DNA from: Providencia rettgeri
GTDB lineage: Bacteria > Pseudomonadota > Gammaproteobacteria > Enterobacterales > Enterobacteriaceae
Assembly (NCBI RefSeq): GCF_041075285.1
Contig: NZ_CP163512.1
Span: forward strand, 2,852,001-2,916,000
Length of the DNA stretch: 64,000 bases
Reading direction: 5' to 3'
The notes below the pieces were generated by a model. It did not search any database. It was not told where the DNA came from and saw only the letters and a program-made list of their open reading frames with translations. Shown one piece after another: positions 1 through 9,566 of this stretch; position 1 is the stretch's first letter; each line of letters starts with the position of its first letter. A program made the position numbers and the translations under genes.

Positions 1-861
1 TAAACCAAATGACACTACATCTTTATATTCGGTACTTAAATAAGCCGAAGTCATCGCTTCAGCAACCCCCAGGATCAAGCCACCCAGCATAGCACCAGGA
101 ATACTGCCGATCCCCCCTAATACCGCGGCAGTAAAGGCTTTCATACCAGCCATAAAACCAATATATGGATTGATCACACCATAAAATTGCCCCAATAAAA
201 CCCCTGCCACCGCAGCCATCGCTGCGCCTATCACAAAGGTTAACGAGATAACGCGATCAGTATTTATCCCTAATAAACTTGCCATTTTGAGGTCTTCTGC
301 GCACGCACGACATGCACGCCCCATTTTCGAATAACGGATAAATAAGGTTAATGCTAACATAGCTAGGAGTGTAACCCCCCAGATAGTCAGTTGCATTTTG
401 GTCACTGTCGCTTCAAAACCATCACTTCCCCCTAATACCCACTGACCTGTAATTAAACTAGGCAATGCGAGGTCGCGGGAACCTTGAGATAAACTGACGT
501 AGTTTTGTAAGAAAATGGACATCCCGATCGCTGAGATTAACGCGATCAGTCGCTTAGAGTGACGTACCGGCCGATACGCTACGCGCTCAATGCTCCAGCC
601 ATAAGCACTGGAAACGATGATCGCTGCAATAAAGGCTGCGGCAACAAGGATCCAACCGACATCGATCCCTAACATCATCAAGCCCGCGATCACAATAAAA
701 GAGACATAGCTTCCGATCATATACACTTCACCATGGGCGAAGTTAATCATCCCGATGATGCCATATACCATCGTATAGCCGATAGCAATTAGCGCATAGG
801 TGCTACCAAGGGTTAACCCATTAAGAAATTGCTGAATAAAATAAAGAATTTGATCTGACAT
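1..861 (-). CDS. livH: LivH, branched-chain amino acid ABC permease (3' end outside window)
   Basis: Inner-membrane permease of the high-affinity leucine/isoleucine/valine importer. The frame opens at an ATG at 861 (MSDQILYFIQQFLNG) and stays open for 287 codons to the window edge, so the last ~20 residues of a ~308-residue protein are missing. Hydrophobic segments and stretches recalled from E. coli LivH are visible, including NFAHGEVYMIGSYVSF near residue 40 and RACRACAEDLKMASLLG near residue 180. It follows livK on the same strand, matching the E. coli livKHMGF order. livM, livG and livF should lie beyond base 1. Confidence 0.96.
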   Translation of the reverse strand, partial: MSDQILYFIQQFLNGLTLGSTYALIAIGYTMVYGIIGMINFAHGEVYMIGSYVSFIVIAGLMMLGIDVGWILVAAAFIAAIIVSSAYGWSIERVAYRPVRHSKRLIALISAIGMSIFLQNYVSLSQGSRDLALPSLITGQWVLGGSDGFEATVTKMQLTIWGVTLLAMLALTLFIRYSKMGRACRACAEDLKMASLLGINTDRVISLTFVIGAAMAAVAGVLLGQFYGVINPYIGFMAGMKAFTAAVLGGIGSIPGAMLGGLILGVAEAMTSAYLSTEYKDVVSFGL

Positions 862-905
862 AAGACTTTCCTTTCGAACTGCTTGTCCTGTATAGAGAAC
901 AGAAG

Positions 906-931
906 CCGGAAGCGAGTCAGCTCACTTCCGG
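906..931 (-). terminator. livK-livH intercistronic hairpin
   Basis: An 11-bp stem (906-916 with 921-931, one G:T-type mismatch) with a 4-base loop lies between livK and livH. On the minus strand it is followed by a modestly T-rich stretch without a clean T-run. It probably acts as a partial terminator or 3' stabiliser giving more binding protein than permease, which is inference from position. Confidence 0.55.
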
Positions 932-964
932 TTATTGTTCACTATGTTGGAACACTACTGAGTA

Positions 965-2074
965 CTATTTTACAGAGGTGGAAGTCCCATCTTTGTGCCA
1001 TTCAAACACACCAAATTCGAAACCTTTCAGGTCGCCATTTGGCTGCCAGCTAAGTGTCCCCATCACAGTATCCACTGGATTTGCTTTCAGATCTTTGACT
1101 AAATCTTCGGGTTCAATGCTACCTGTGCGCTCCATTGCTGTGGTTAAACTCTGAATGGCTGCGTAAGTTGTCCACACAAATGGCCCCGTTGGATCTTCTT
1201 TTTTCGCTTTGATAGCATCAACAATCGGCTGGTTGGTCGCAACTTGGTCATAACGTTTTGGCAACGTCACTAACATCCCTTCAGATGCATCACCGGCAAT
1301 ATTCGACAGTGAGGAATTACCCACACCTTCAGGTCCCATAAAACGAATATTCAGACCAGCTTGTTTTGCTTGGCGTAAAATTTGCCCCATTTCAGGGTAA
1401 TACCCCCCGAAATACACAAAGTCCACATTCTCTTTTTTCAGTTTTGCCACTAATGCAGAGAAGTCTTTATCCCCAGCAGTGACGCCCTCAAACATCACTT
1501 CTTTTGTACCTGCTTTATTGAGGCTTTCACGGACTGAACGTGCTAAACCTTCACCATATTGCTGTTTATCGTGAACAACAGCGATACGTGATGGCTTAAT
1601 TTCTTCAAGAATATATTTCGCTGCGGTTGGGCCTTGGTCAGAGTCCAATCCCGTTGTGCGTAATACCATTTGGTAACCACGCGTAGTTAAATCCGCATTC
1701 GTTGCCGCAGGTGTGATCATGATAACGCCTTCATCTTCATAAATATCCGATGCAGGCTGGGTAGACGAGGAGCATAAATGACCAATAACATGACGAATTC
1801 CATCGTTGATGACTTTGTTTGCAACCGCAACCGCTTGTTTCGGATCACATGCATCATCATATTCAACTGCAACTAACGTGTTACCATTAATCCCACCCTT
1901 TGCATTAATATCTGCAATTGCCTGTCGAGCGCCCGTAAATTCCATATCGCCATATTGCGCTACAGGGCCAGACATCGCGCCTACAACCGCTATTTTTATT
2001 TCTTTCGCCCATCCTGCTGAGCTGAATGCCATTGCGATACAGCCCGCTAATAATGCTTTATTCATATTCTTCAT
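965..2074 (-). CDS. livK: LivK, leucine-specific periplasmic binding protein
   Basis: Periplasmic solute-binding subunit of the branched-chain amino acid importer. The start is placed at the ATG at 2074 ([11 protein letters not shown]), giving 369 residues, because an N-terminal signal peptide ending near [15 protein letters not shown] then sits at the very start; the frame extends 30 codons further upstream without signal-like character. The mature protein opens with the family sequence [19 protein letters not shown]. The paired cysteines in YDDACDPKQ and GHLCSSSTQ would form the disulfide known for the family. First gene of livKH here, facing panM divergently. A family sibling (LivJ) cannot be wholly excluded, but adjacency to livH favours LivK. 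Confidence 0.94.
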   Translation of the reverse strand: MKNMNKALLAGCIAMAFSSAGWAKEIKIAVVGAMSGPVAQYGDMEFTGARQAIADINAKGGINGNTLVAVEYDDACDPKQAVAVANKVINDGIRHVIGHLCSSSTQPASDIYEDEGVIMITPAATNADLTTRGYQMVLRTTGLDSDQGPTAAKYILEEIKPSRIAVVHDKQQYGEGLARSVRESLNKAGTKEVMFEGVTAGDKDFSALVAKLKKENVDFVYFGGYYPEMGQILRQAKQAGLNIRFMGPEGVGNSSLSNIAGDASEGMLVTLPKRYDQVATNQPIVDAIKAKKEDPTGPFVWTTYAAIQSLTTAMERTGSIEPEDLVKDLKANPVDTVMGTLSWQPNGDLKGFEFGVFEWHKDGTSTSVK

Positions 2075-2453
2075 TATATCGTCCCCGTCTTCATGGTTCT
2101 GAGTGTTTGTGTTTGATTTATAATCGTTTATTATGGCTGACAGGTACAATGCCTGATATTTCAAAATATAGCGAATAAGGCTATATATTTCATGGTATTA
2201 AACAAGATAATTATGCTAAATAGCAAATGGATATGATAGGTTATTACGTTAGGTGCAGAATAAAAAACTGATGTGTTTAAGTAGGTTTTTTGTAAATACT
2301 AGTGTTATATTCTAGTTAAATTTAAATTAATCCGAGTGAAACTCGGAAAATGCACTCAGGCAAAATTTTTCTCTCTAAAATCAAAAAATCGGTTACAGAT
2401 CACTCTGGCAGGACGAGTATCTGCAAGCCTTACAGGGAAACAGATAAAACATT
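2075..2453. other. livK/panM divergent spacer
   Basis: A 379-bp AT-rich spacer that must hold the promoters for livK (leftward) and panM (rightward). The only clear structure is a perfect 7-bp hairpin with a 3-base loop at 2331-2347. No operator could be assigned by eye; Lrp control of liv genes is known from E. coli but no site is claimed here. Confidence 0.5.
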
Positions 2454-2879
2454 ATGAGACTCACTATTATTCATTTGGTCAATCCTACTGAGCAGCAACA
2501 ACAAGACTTAGATAAAATCTGGCCAGACCAGAAAGCCGATAAATGGCCGCAACCGCTTGATGAAACACAGTTAATTTATGCAGCCCGCTTTAATGACAGA
2601 TTACTCGCCGCAGCAAAAGTGTCCATCGCCGAAACACAAGGCATTATTAGCGATTTTTGTGTGCGGGAAGTGACCCGTCGGCGGGGAGTGGGGCTCTATT
2701 TATTACAAGAAATTCGCCGGGCACACCCACAAGTGACAGTGTGGCAATTTCAGTTTGCTCCGCTAGATGAAAAACCAAGGCAGATCATGCATGCATTTTT
2801 AACCGCTTGCGACTTTCATCCCACTTTACAGGCAGAGGTATGGGACTTTAAGGTAGGCCAATTAAATGAAATTAAATAA
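2454..2879 (+). CDS. panM: PanM/PanZ, PanD maturation factor (GNAT fold)
   Basis: Small acetyltransferase-fold protein that in E. coli promotes autocleavage of the aspartate decarboxylase zymogen PanD and tunes pantothenate synthesis. At 141 residues it is slightly longer than E. coli PanM. Recognisable pieces are MRLTIIHL at the start, IYAARFNDRLLAAAKV near residue 40 and the acetyl-CoA-binding stretch VREVTRRRGVGLYLLQE near residue 72, nearly identical to E. coli. It neighbours livK as in E. coli. The 3' end overlaps the next gene by 14 bases, suggesting coupled translation. Confidence 0.92.
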   Translation: MRLTIIHLVNPTEQQQQDLDKIWPDQKADKWPQPLDETQLIYAARFNDRLLAAAKVSIAETQGIISDFCVREVTRRRGVGLYLLQEIRRAHPQVTVWQFQFAPLDEKPRQIMHAFLTACDFHPTLQAEVWDFKVGQLNEIK

Positions 2880-3255
2880 AATTCATCATGTTGCAATTAT
2901 TGCTTCTAACTATGAAGTCAGTAAGGCGTTTTACTGCCGCATTTTAGGTTTGAACTTGCTCAGTGAACATTACCGTCCACATAATAACTCATGGAAAGCC
3001 GATTTAGCGTTTGGTGAAGATTATCAAATTGAATTGTTCAGCTTTGCCAACCCACCAGCAAGGCTAAGCTATCCAGAAGCGGCTGGACTTCGGCATTTAG
3101 CCTTTAGTGTCGATGACTTAGATACGTGGATTGATTATTTAGCACAGCAAGGTGTCCCATGTGAAGCCGTAAGAACGGATCCCTATACTGAAAAGCGGTT
3201 TACATTTTTTACTGACCCTGATGGCCTGCCTTTAGAGTTGTATAGCGAAGAATAG
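2866..3255 (+). CDS. VOC (glyoxalase/bleomycin-resistance fold) protein, YaeR-like
   Basis: A 129-residue single vicinal-oxygen-chelate domain protein, the same length as E. coli YaeR. Family features are the opening KIHHVAIIASNYEVSKAFYC with a metal-ligand-type His, the WKADLAFGEDYQIELFSF strand, GLRHLAFSVDDLD with a second His, and the C-terminal FFTDPDGLPLELY carrying the usual Glu ligand. The substrate is unknown for this subgroup. Its ATG lies inside the end of panM, so the two are probably cotranscribed. Confidence 0.85.
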   Translation: MKLNKIHHVAIIASNYEVSKAFYCRILGLNLLSEHYRPHNNSWKADLAFGEDYQIELFSFANPPARLSYPEAAGLRHLAFSVDDLDTWIDYLAQQGVPCEAVRTDPYTEKRFTFFTDPDGLPLELYSEE

Positions 3256-3362
3256 ATATAAAGTATGATTCAATCTGTAGCCTAAACAATTGAATCTGAT
3301 TATCTGCATCTATCCCCCTTTGATTAAAGGCAATAAATGCAGATCATCTACGGGGAAATAAA

Positions 3363-4238
3363 CTACATTTCGTCGTCGCTTTCTTCCATGGCCAGACGCA
3401 GTTTTTTCATCGCATTTTTTTCTAGTTGGCGAACACGCTCAGCAGAAACACCATATTTATCAGCCAGTTCCTGCAATGTAGTTTTGTTATCATCATCTAA
3501 CCAACGAGCACGAATAATATCTTGGCTACGCTCATCTAATGAGGCAAGTGCATCCGCCAAACGATCAGTTGCATGGTTTTCCCAGTTATCATCTTCGATT
3601 GAACCTGCAAAATCTGATGATTTATCTTGTAGATATAATACTGGCGCTACAGGACCACCAAAGTCTGCGCTATCATCATCATCTGACATATCAAATGCCA
3701 TATCTTGCGCCGCCATACGTGATTCCATTTCACGGACATCTTTGGTGCTTACCCCAAGTTCTTGAGCGACCATATCCACTTCATCTTGATTAAACCAACC
3801 AAGACGCTTCTTATTTTTTCTTAAATTAAAGAATAGCTTACGCTGTGATTTTGTAGTAGCGACTTTAACAATTCGCCAGTTACGCAGTACATATTCATGA
3901 ATTTCTGCTTTGATCCAATGCACAGCAAAGGAAACAAGACGCACACCCACTTCAGGATTAAAACGACGCACGGCTTTCATCAGGCCAATATTTCCTTCCT
4001 GAATTAAATCCGCTTGCGGTAATCCATAACCTGCATAACTACGAGCAATGTGAATAACAAAGCGTAAATGCGATAAGATCAGTTGCTTCGCAGCGTCCAG
4101 ATCGCCGTTATAATGCAGCCGTTCAGCAAGTTCCTTTTCTTCCTCAGCGGTCAGCATTGGGTAAGCATTAGCCGCCCTAACATAGGCTTCTATACTTCCT
4201 TGCGGAACAAGCGTTAATGATTGCATGTCTTTGGTCAT
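3363..4238 (-). CDS. rpoH: RpoH, heat-shock sigma factor sigma-32
   Basis: Directs RNA polymerase to heat-shock promoters, including the groES promoter at 44 kb in this window. The 291-residue protein carries region 2 ([26 protein letters not shown] split across residues 77-102), the RpoH box region around [17 protein letters not shown], and region 4 with the HTH ending [18 protein letters not shown]. It is slightly longer than the 284-residue E. coli protein because of a more acidic linker after residue 180 and a C-terminal tail EESDDEM. It follows ftsYEX on the same strand as in E. coli. RNA-thermometer control of its 5' region is known in E. coli and was not tested here. Confidence 0.98.
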   Translation of the reverse strand: MTKDMQSLTLVPQGSIEAYVRAANAYPMLTAEEEKELAERLHYNGDLDAAKQLILSHLRFVIHIARSYAGYGLPQADLIQEGNIGLMKAVRRFNPEVGVRLVSFAVHWIKAEIHEYVLRNWRIVKVATTKSQRKLFFNLRKNKKRLGWFNQDEVDMVAQELGVSTKDVREMESRMAAQDMAFDMSDDDDSADFGGPVAPVLYLQDKSSDFAGSIEDDNWENHATDRLADALASLDERSQDIIRARWLDDDNKTTLQELADKYGVSAERVRQLEKNAMKKLRLAMEESDDEM

Positions 4239-4361
4239 TCAGATCCTCTATAAATATTAGGAGTGAAATTTATTCGATGTTGATAACCGCATAGGTTAAC
4301 AATGAAGAAACAATATGCAGCAAACCAGTAAATAGTTTACCATTTTTACCGCATTAAATAA

Positions 4362-4393
4362 ATTATATACGAGAATTGTTAACGGTAGGTCAA
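4362..4393 (-). promoter_or_regulatory. Candidate sigma-70 promoter for rpoH
   Basis: On the minus strand TTGACC (4393-4388) is followed after 18 bases by TATATA (4369-4364), which overlaps a TATAAT. It lies about 125 bp upstream of the rpoH start in the ftsX-rpoH spacer. Other rpoH promoters probably exist nearer the gene; they were not resolved. Confidence 0.5.
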
Positions 4394-4451
4394 TATAAGA
4401 CAAAACAATTCAGACTAAGTTCAGTTCTAAAACGATTTTCGAATAAAATCA

Positions 4452-4483
4452 AGGGCCACGGCGATACTACTGCCAATAGCCCT
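4452..4483 (-). terminator. Terminator-like hairpin after ftsX
   Basis: On the minus strand AGGGC...GGC pairs with GCC...GCCCT around a 9-base loop, with internal mismatches, followed by TGATTTTATT. It lies 27 bp past the ftsX stop and would separate ftsYEX from rpoH. Confidence 0.55.
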
Positions 4484-4509
4484 CACTAAAAATATCAGAA
4501 AATAAGCTG

Positions 4510-5487
4510 TTACTCAGGCGTAAAATGGCGTAAATGCTGAAGGGTGGCTAACCAAGCCGCTATCCAACCAACCATAGTTGATAGCAACAGGATTAATAGG
4601 GACTCCTCCCAAAGTAGCCCTTCAATGTGAAACTGTGTGCCAAATACATTAGCCACTTGTGCCACACCACTACTAAGCTGCCAAACTAATAAGAAGGTCA
4701 TGATCAGCGAAATAATCGCCCCCACACCACCGAGCACGATGCCGCCATTTAAAAATGGCCGCATGATAAAGCCATCTGTTGCACCGATCAGTTTCATGAC
4801 ATTAATGGTATCTCGACGAGCAAAAATGTTGAGCCGAACACTGTTACCTATCACTAAGAACAACGACACAATCATTAAAATACCAATAACTGAAGCCACT
4901 TTCCCTACTAAGCTGGTCAACGCAGCAAGTCGAGCAAACCAGCTATCGTCCATACGTACTTCTTCAATACCATCGACTTGACTGACCCGGTCTCTTAATG
5001 TGGTTAATACATCCGTCCCTTCAAAATCAATTTTTGGCGTAATAATAGCCACCGCAGGTAATGGATTTTCTTCTAACATATCCAATGCAGTACTAAAACC
5101 TGACCAACTGCGAAACTCGCTCATGGCTTGATCCCGTGATAAATAGTTCACATGATCCACACCTTCAAGAGATTGCAGTTGCGTCACGACATTCTGCCCG
5201 CCTTGTTCATCAAGGGATTTATCTAAATAAACAGTTAGCTGTGGTGTCGGATACCACTGTGCCGCCGCTTGGGAGACGTTCTTCCAAACCACATAACATA
5301 AGCTAGGTAATGTTAATGAAATCGCAATCACCATGATAGTCAAAAAGGTTGCTAAGGGCTGTCTCAGCATATCTGCCAGCGCATTCAACCAAGAATAACG
5401 CCATTGTTCGCGCCATCCCCCTTTGAGCGCCTTACTTTTTGACTGTATCGTACGTTCAGGCTTGGCTTTACGGGCATTTTTAGCCAT
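4510..5487 (-). CDS. ftsX: FtsX, divisome ABC-type membrane subunit
   Basis: Inner-membrane partner of FtsE; the pair controls septal peptidoglycan hydrolysis through EnvC in E. coli. The ATG at 5487 (MAKNARKAK) is chosen over one four codons upstream because GGAGG sits 5 bases before it, giving 325 residues. A basic cytoplasmic N-terminus precedes the first membrane segment ([14 protein letters not shown], near residue 50), then a periplasmic domain (about 75-210) and three C-terminal membrane segments. [19 protein letters not shown] and the terminal [12 protein letters not shown] match E. coli FtsX. The start overlaps the ftsE stop by 8 bases. Confidence 0.96.
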   Translation of the reverse strand: MAKNARKAKPERTIQSKSKALKGGWREQWRYSWLNALADMLRQPLATFLTIMVIAISLTLPSLCYVVWKNVSQAAAQWYPTPQLTVYLDKSLDEQGGQNVVTQLQSLEGVDHVNYLSRDQAMSEFRSWSGFSTALDMLEENPLPAVAIITPKIDFEGTDVLTTLRDRVSQVDGIEEVRMDDSWFARLAALTSLVGKVASVIGILMIVSLFLVIGNSVRLNIFARRDTINVMKLIGATDGFIMRPFLNGGIVLGGVGAIISLIMTFLLVWQLSSGVAQVANVFGTQFHIEGLLWEESLLILLLSTMVGWIAAWLATLQHLRHFTPE

Positions 5488-6145
5488 GTTGACCTCCAAG
5501 CATCCGACCTTCGCTTAATGTCAAAACGCGGTAGTTACGACGTTCAATCAATGCAACATCGTGCGTTGCCATCAAAACAGTCACCCCCACACGGTTAAAC
5601 TCTTCGAATAGGCGCATAATGCCTTCCGATAATTCGCCATCAAGGTTCCCTGTTGGCTCATCGGCTAATAACATCGTCGGCTTATTGACGACCGCGCGGG
5701 CAATTCCCACACGTTGCTGCTCCCCCCCCGATAGTTGGATCGGAAAGTTTTTAGCTTTGTCTAACAAGCCCACTTTATCCAATGCCGCAGAAACACGTCG
5801 GCGAATATCTTCTGTGCTCGCACCCGAGATAATCAACGGCATCGCTACGTTGTCATACACCGTTCGGTCAAACAGTAGATGATGATCTTGAAAAATCATG
5901 CCAATCTGCCGACGCAGAAAAGGGATCTCCCGATTTTTCAACCGACTAATATCATGACCATTAAACAAAATATGACCCGCACTTGGGCGTTCTATGCCAC
6001 AAATGAGTTTGAGTAACGTACTTTTACCTGCACCTGAGTGGCCCGTTAAAAATGCCATCTCCCCGGGTTGTAAATGAAAATCAACCCCTTGGAGAGCTTG
6101 GCGGCCACCGCGATAAGCTTTACTAACGTGTTCAAAGCGAATCAT
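5480..6145 (-). CDS. ftsE: FtsE, divisome ABC-type ATPase
   Basis: Cytoplasmic ATP-binding subunit paired with FtsX. The 221 residues carry a Walker A motif (GHSGAGKST, about residues 36-44), Q-loop (IFQDHHLLF), signature ([13 protein letters not shown]) and Walker B ([12 protein letters not shown]), then the H-loop ATHD. Length and sequence match the E. coli family (222 residues). It lies between ftsY (6-bp gap) and ftsX (overlap), so the three are one operon. Confidence 0.97.
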   Translation of the reverse strand: MIRFEHVSKAYRGGRQALQGVDFHLQPGEMAFLTGHSGAGKSTLLKLICGIERPSAGHILFNGHDISRLKNREIPFLRRQIGMIFQDHHLLFDRTVYDNVAMPLIISGASTEDIRRRVSAALDKVGLLDKAKNFPIQLSGGEQQRVGIARAVVNKPTMLLADEPTGNLDGELSEGIMRLFEEFNRVGVTVLMATHDVALIERRNYRVLTLSEGRMLGGQHG

Positions 6146-6151
6146 CGAAAA

Positions 6152-7930
6152 TTATTCCTCTCGGGCAAATAGGGCCTCGATAAAGTCATCGGCTTTAAAT
6201 GGACGTAAATCTTCAATCCCTTCACCAATCCCAATATAACGAATTGGGATACCAAATTGATCGGCAATAGAGAATATTACGCCACCTTTTGCTGTACCAT
6301 CGAGCTTAGTCAATGTTATACCAGTCAGACCTACTGCTTCATCAAAAAGTTTCGCCTGACTAACCGCATTTTGTCCTGTGCTCGCATCCAGCGTTAACAT
6401 AATTTCATGTGGTGCATTTTCATCCAGCTTTTTCATCACGCGGACGATTTTTTTCAATTCTTCCATCAAGTGCGATTTATTTTGTAAGCGACCCGCAGTA
6501 TCCGCTATCAACACATCGATACCTTTCGCTTGAGCTGATTGTATCGCATCAAAAATAACGGATGCCGGGTCTGCCCCTGTGTGCTGTGCAACAACAGGAA
6601 TTTTATTACGTTCGCCCCACACTTGTAATTGTTCAACCGCGGCGGCACGGAATGTATCCCCCGCCGCTAACATCACGCTTTTTCCTTCTGATTGATATTG
6701 GCGAGCTAATTTACCAATCGTCGTGGTTTTACCGACCCCATTAACCCCAACCATAAGAATAACATAGGGTTTTTTATCTTCGATCACGAGAGGTTTATCG
6801 ACTTTTGCTAAAATATCAGACATTTCCTCACGCAATTTACTATACAAAGCTTCAGCATCTTTCAGATCTTTACGACTTGCGTGAGCGGTGAGGTTGCCAA
6901 TAATCTTACGTGTTGTCTCGACACCGACATCCGCGATTAACAATTGTTCTTCTAATTCCTCGAATAGGTCATCGTCAATTTTTTTGCCTGTAAATAGGCT
7001 AAGAAAACCTGAGCCCAGATTTTGACGAGTTTTTAATAACCCTTTCTTCAGCCTAGCAAAGAAACCTTCTTTTTTCGGTTTTTCTTGCTCTTTCGATGAA
7101 TTATTTTTTTCTTCTTCCGTTAAACGTGCAGCTTCGGCTACTTGGCGCTCTTGCTCTGCTTGCTCTTCGGCTAAACGCGCGGCTTCGGCTGCTTGGCGTT
7201 CTTGTTCTGCTTGCTCCTCGGCTAAACGTGCAGCTTCGGCGGCTTGGCGTTCTTGCTCTGCTTGCTCTTCGGCTAAACGTGCAGCTTCGGCGGCTTGGCG
7301 TTCTTGTTCTGCTTGCTCTTCGGCTAAGCGTGCAGCTTCGGCGGCTTGGCGCTCTTGCTCTGCTTGCTCTTCGGCTAAACGTGCGGCTTCTTGCAGTTCA
7401 CGCTCTGCCTTGTCCTCTGCTTCTTTAATAGCGGCTAAATCCGCTTGGCGCTGTTGCTCTGCGGCCTCTTCCGCAGCCTTGATGGCTGCTAATTCCGCTT
7501 GGCGCTGACGTTCTAATGCCTCTTCGGCAAGTCGTTGAGCGACTTCCTCTTGGCGAATACGCTCTGCCTTTTCTTCAGCTAGACGAGCTTCTTCAACTTC
7601 AAAACGCTCACGTTCAGCTTGCTCTTGAGCAGCTTTAATCGCATCTAGCTGAGCCTGACGTTCAAGTTCCACCTGTTCCGTTGCCGCTTCTATTGCGGCT
7701 TGCTGCGCTTCATACTGACGCTTAGCTTCCTCTTCCGCAGCATTAATCGCAGCTTGCTCTGCTTGATACTGACGCTCCGCTTCTGCGGCAACAACATCTT
7801 CTACTGGTTGTTGATTTTCAACTTCTTTTGCAGTTTCTACCTGCTGAGCTTGTTGTTTTTGAGTCTCTTCTTCATCTTTACGACCAAAACCTAGCCATGA
7901 AAAAAAGCCTTTTTTCTTGTCTTTAGCCAT
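6152..7930 (-). CDS. ftsY: FtsY, signal recognition particle receptor
   Basis: GTPase that docks the SRP-ribosome complex at the inner membrane. The C-terminal NG domain (about residues 290-592) has G1 GVNGVGKTTTIGKLA, the DTAGRLQNK motif, TKLDGTAKGG and the ending ADDFIEALF. The N-terminal acidic A domain is unusually long: 592 residues in total against 497 in E. coli. The extra length is a Glu/Ala/Arg-rich coiled-coil-like stretch ending in tandem 17-residue repeats (about residues 180-275). The start is MAKDKKKGFFSWLGFG, a short basic-aromatic membrane-binding motif that recurs as EGFFARLKKGLL at the start of the NG domain. Confidence 0.97.
   Translation of the reverse strand: MAKDKKKGFFSWLGFGRKDEEETQKQQAQQVETAKEVENQQPVEDVVAAEAERQYQAEQAAINAAEEEAKRQYEAQQAAIEAATEQVELERQAQLDAIKAAQEQAERERFEVEEARLAEEKAERIRQEEVAQRLAEEALERQRQAELAAIKAAEEAAEQQRQADLAAIKEAEDKAERELQEAARLAEEQAEQERQAAEAARLAEEQAEQERQAAEAARLAEEQAEQERQAAEAARLAEEQAEQERQAAEAARLAEEQAEQERQVAEAARLTEEEKNNSSKEQEKPKKEGFFARLKKGLLKTRQNLGSGFLSLFTGKKIDDDLFEELEEQLLIADVGVETTRKIIGNLTAHASRKDLKDAEALYSKLREEMSDILAKVDKPLVIEDKKPYVILMVGVNGVGKTTTIGKLARQYQSEGKSVMLAAGDTFRAAAVEQLQVWGERNKIPVVAQHTGADPASVIFDAIQSAQAKGIDVLIADTAGRLQNKSHLMEELKKIVRVMKKLDENAPHEIMLTLDASTGQNAVSQAKLFDEAVGLTGITLTKLDGTAKGGVIFSIADQFGIPIRYIGIGEGIEDLRPFKADDFIEALFAREE
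7123..7388 (-). repeat. Tandem 51-bp repeats inside ftsY
   Basis: Five near-identical 51-bp units encode AARLAEEQAEQERQAAE, plus a partial sixth (AARLTEEE) at the 3' end. Units differ mainly by silent changes such as cgcgcggct versus cgtgcagct. They lie in the A domain, just before the NG GTPase domain. Copy number probably varies between strains by slippage or recombination, which is inference. Confidence 0.9.
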
Positions 7931-8205
7931 CTGCCACTACACTCCTCGCGGTAAAAATATGGCACTCGATAATCAAATCGCAATCAAATTACATGCAGTC
8001 TATCATTTCATTGCCCCGCAACACATATCTGAAAGAAAAATCCTAGTAATTTAATCGGCGTTTTTGTGTTAAACCTGTGAAAATGACGCGCTATAATTGA
8101 AATTCAATCAATTGGAGATAACAACACTGCAACTTATCGCCTGACAGGTATACAATGGTAACAATCATTTTTAAGTACACAATTAGCTAAATAGCAATAC
8201 ACATT

Positions 8206-8787
8206 ATGGCAAAAAAAACACAATCAGCACCTTTAGGGCAAATTCGGATCATTGGCGGGAAATGGCGCGGGAGAAAGCTACCTGTTCGTGATAGTGAGGG
8301 CTTACGTCCAACTACAGATCGCATCAAAGAAACGTTATTTAATTGGTTAATGCCTGTGATCCGTGACGCTCGCTGCCTTGATTGTTTTGCAGGAAGTGGC
8401 TCACTCGGTTTTGAGGCGCTTTCCCGTTTCGCACAGAATGTGACATTTATTGAGCTAGATAAGCAAAACTCACAGCTACTCATTGAAAATAAGGCCCGCT
8501 TACAAGCCGATGACGCAACTGTCATCACCAACAGTAGCCTAACCGTTTTAAGCCAACTTGGAACCCCTTTTGACGTGGTTTTTATTGATCCACCATTTCG
8601 TAAAGGCTTACTCAATGAAACAATTCAGTTGCTCGAAAAAAACCAATGGCTAGCAGATGAAAGCTGGATATATGTTGAATCAGAGGCGGAGTCATCACTT
8701 ACTGACATTCCCGCAAACTGGCAACTTCACCGTGAAAAAATTGCAGGCCAAGTTGCCTATCGCCTTTTTATTCGAACCTCACTTTAG
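8206..8787 (+). CDS. rsmD: RsmD, 16S rRNA m2G966 methyltransferase
   Basis: S-adenosylmethionine-dependent methylation of G966 in 16S rRNA. The 193 residues show the opening IRIIGGKWRGRKLPV, the RPTTDRIKETLFNWL segment, SAM motif I LDCFAGSGSLGFEALSR (about residues 59-75) and the catalytic-type VVFIDPPFRKG (about 125-135). It is divergent from ftsY as in E. coli. An 8-bp gap precedes the DUF1145 gene, so the two probably form an operon. Confidence 0.96.
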   Translation: MAKKTQSAPLGQIRIIGGKWRGRKLPVRDSEGLRPTTDRIKETLFNWLMPVIRDARCLDCFAGSGSLGFEALSRFAQNVTFIELDKQNSQLLIENKARLQADDATVITNSSLTVLSQLGTPFDVVFIDPPFRKGLLNETIQLLEKNQWLADESWIYVESEAESSLTDIPANWQLHREKIAGQVAYRLFIRTSL

Positions 8788-8795
8788 GAAAAAAC

Positions 8796-9083
8796 ATGTT
8801 AATTAACGTTGGTCGCCTGCTTATGATTTGTGTTTGGGGTTTTATGATCTTCAATCTGATCCACCCATTCCCTAAGCCATTGAAATACTTTATGGATATT
8901 GCAATGGTTTTTATGATTTTCATGCACGCATTACAAACTATTTTTCTAAAAGCCACATTACCTAAAGGGGAAAAAATTTCAGGTTTAGTGCAAACCCGTC
9001 TGTTTTTTTTCGGTGTATTCGAAATGTTAGCGATGCAGAAAAAAACCAAAACCGCCTTAGAAGAGAAAAAGAAAGAACAGTAA
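8796..9083 (+). CDS. yhhL: YhhL-like DUF1145 membrane protein
   Basis: A 95-residue protein with two or three predicted membrane segments (LLMICVWGFMIFNLI, FMDIAMVFMIFMHALQTIF) and a lysine-rich tail. Position directly after rsmD and the general sequence match E. coli YhhL (DUF1145), whose function is unknown. Probably translated from the rsmD transcript. Confidence 0.85.
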   Translation: MLINVGRLLMICVWGFMIFNLIHPFPKPLKYFMDIAMVFMIFMHALQTIFLKATLPKGEKISGLVQTRLFFFGVFEMLAMQKKTKTALEEKKKEQ

Positions 9084-9093
9084 TATCAATACG

Positions 9094-9444
9094 TTAATTC
9101 GATTCAAAACGGATAAAACGCGTTCCTTGTAGGGTAAGTTTGCCTTCGTGACCCAATTCAACATCACGGTATTGTTCTTCTGTAACAATGGTTTTAATGA
9201 CTTCGCCACTGGATAACGTTTTAAAATAAATTTCATAGCGAAAAGTTTCAGGTGAAACCACATCCCGTTCCCGGGAACGCATATTCGGATAAGGGTAATC
9301 TTTTTTGTTATCTACTTTTACTAAGTAACTAACGGGTAAAGAATTATCGTTGATTTCATTTTGCTTACGCTGGTCGAAAAAACGTTTAGTAGCGAGTACC
9401 GCGATAATTGCAATAACGACGATTAATAGTATTGGCTTATTCAT
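9094..9444 (-). CDS. yhhM: YhhM-like DUF2500 protein
   Basis: A 116-residue protein with one N-terminal membrane anchor (ILLIVVIAIIAVLATKRFF) and a soluble domain ending LTLQGTRFIRFESN. Matches the DUF2500 family of E. coli YhhM by context and sequence style. It is convergent with yhhL, whose stop lies 10 bp away. Function unknown. Confidence 0.82.
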   Translation of the reverse strand: MNKPILLIVVIAIIAVLATKRFFDQRKQNEINDNSLPVSYLVKVDNKKDYPYPNMRSRERDVVSPETFRYEIYFKTLSSGEVIKTIVTEEQYRDVELGHEGKLTLQGTRFIRFESN

Positions 9445-9566
9445 ATTTTGTGCGTTTCACTTAAAAAGAACCTAACTATAGTTTATCTTATTTGTAGAAA
9501 CAGAACACGTTATCTCAGCGAGCGGCTTTTTGTCGTTCCCTTCATTGAACCTATAAGGATATGTGT

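Noticed and set aside
7123..7388. CRISPR-like array
   Set aside because: Regular 51-bp repeats have no unique spacers and are in-frame coding repeats. No CRISPR array or cas gene was seen anywhere in the window.
7096..7428. 110-codon Leu/Arg-rich frame antisense to ftsY
   Set aside because: A shadow of the tandem repeats in ftsY; low-complexity and with no initiation signal.
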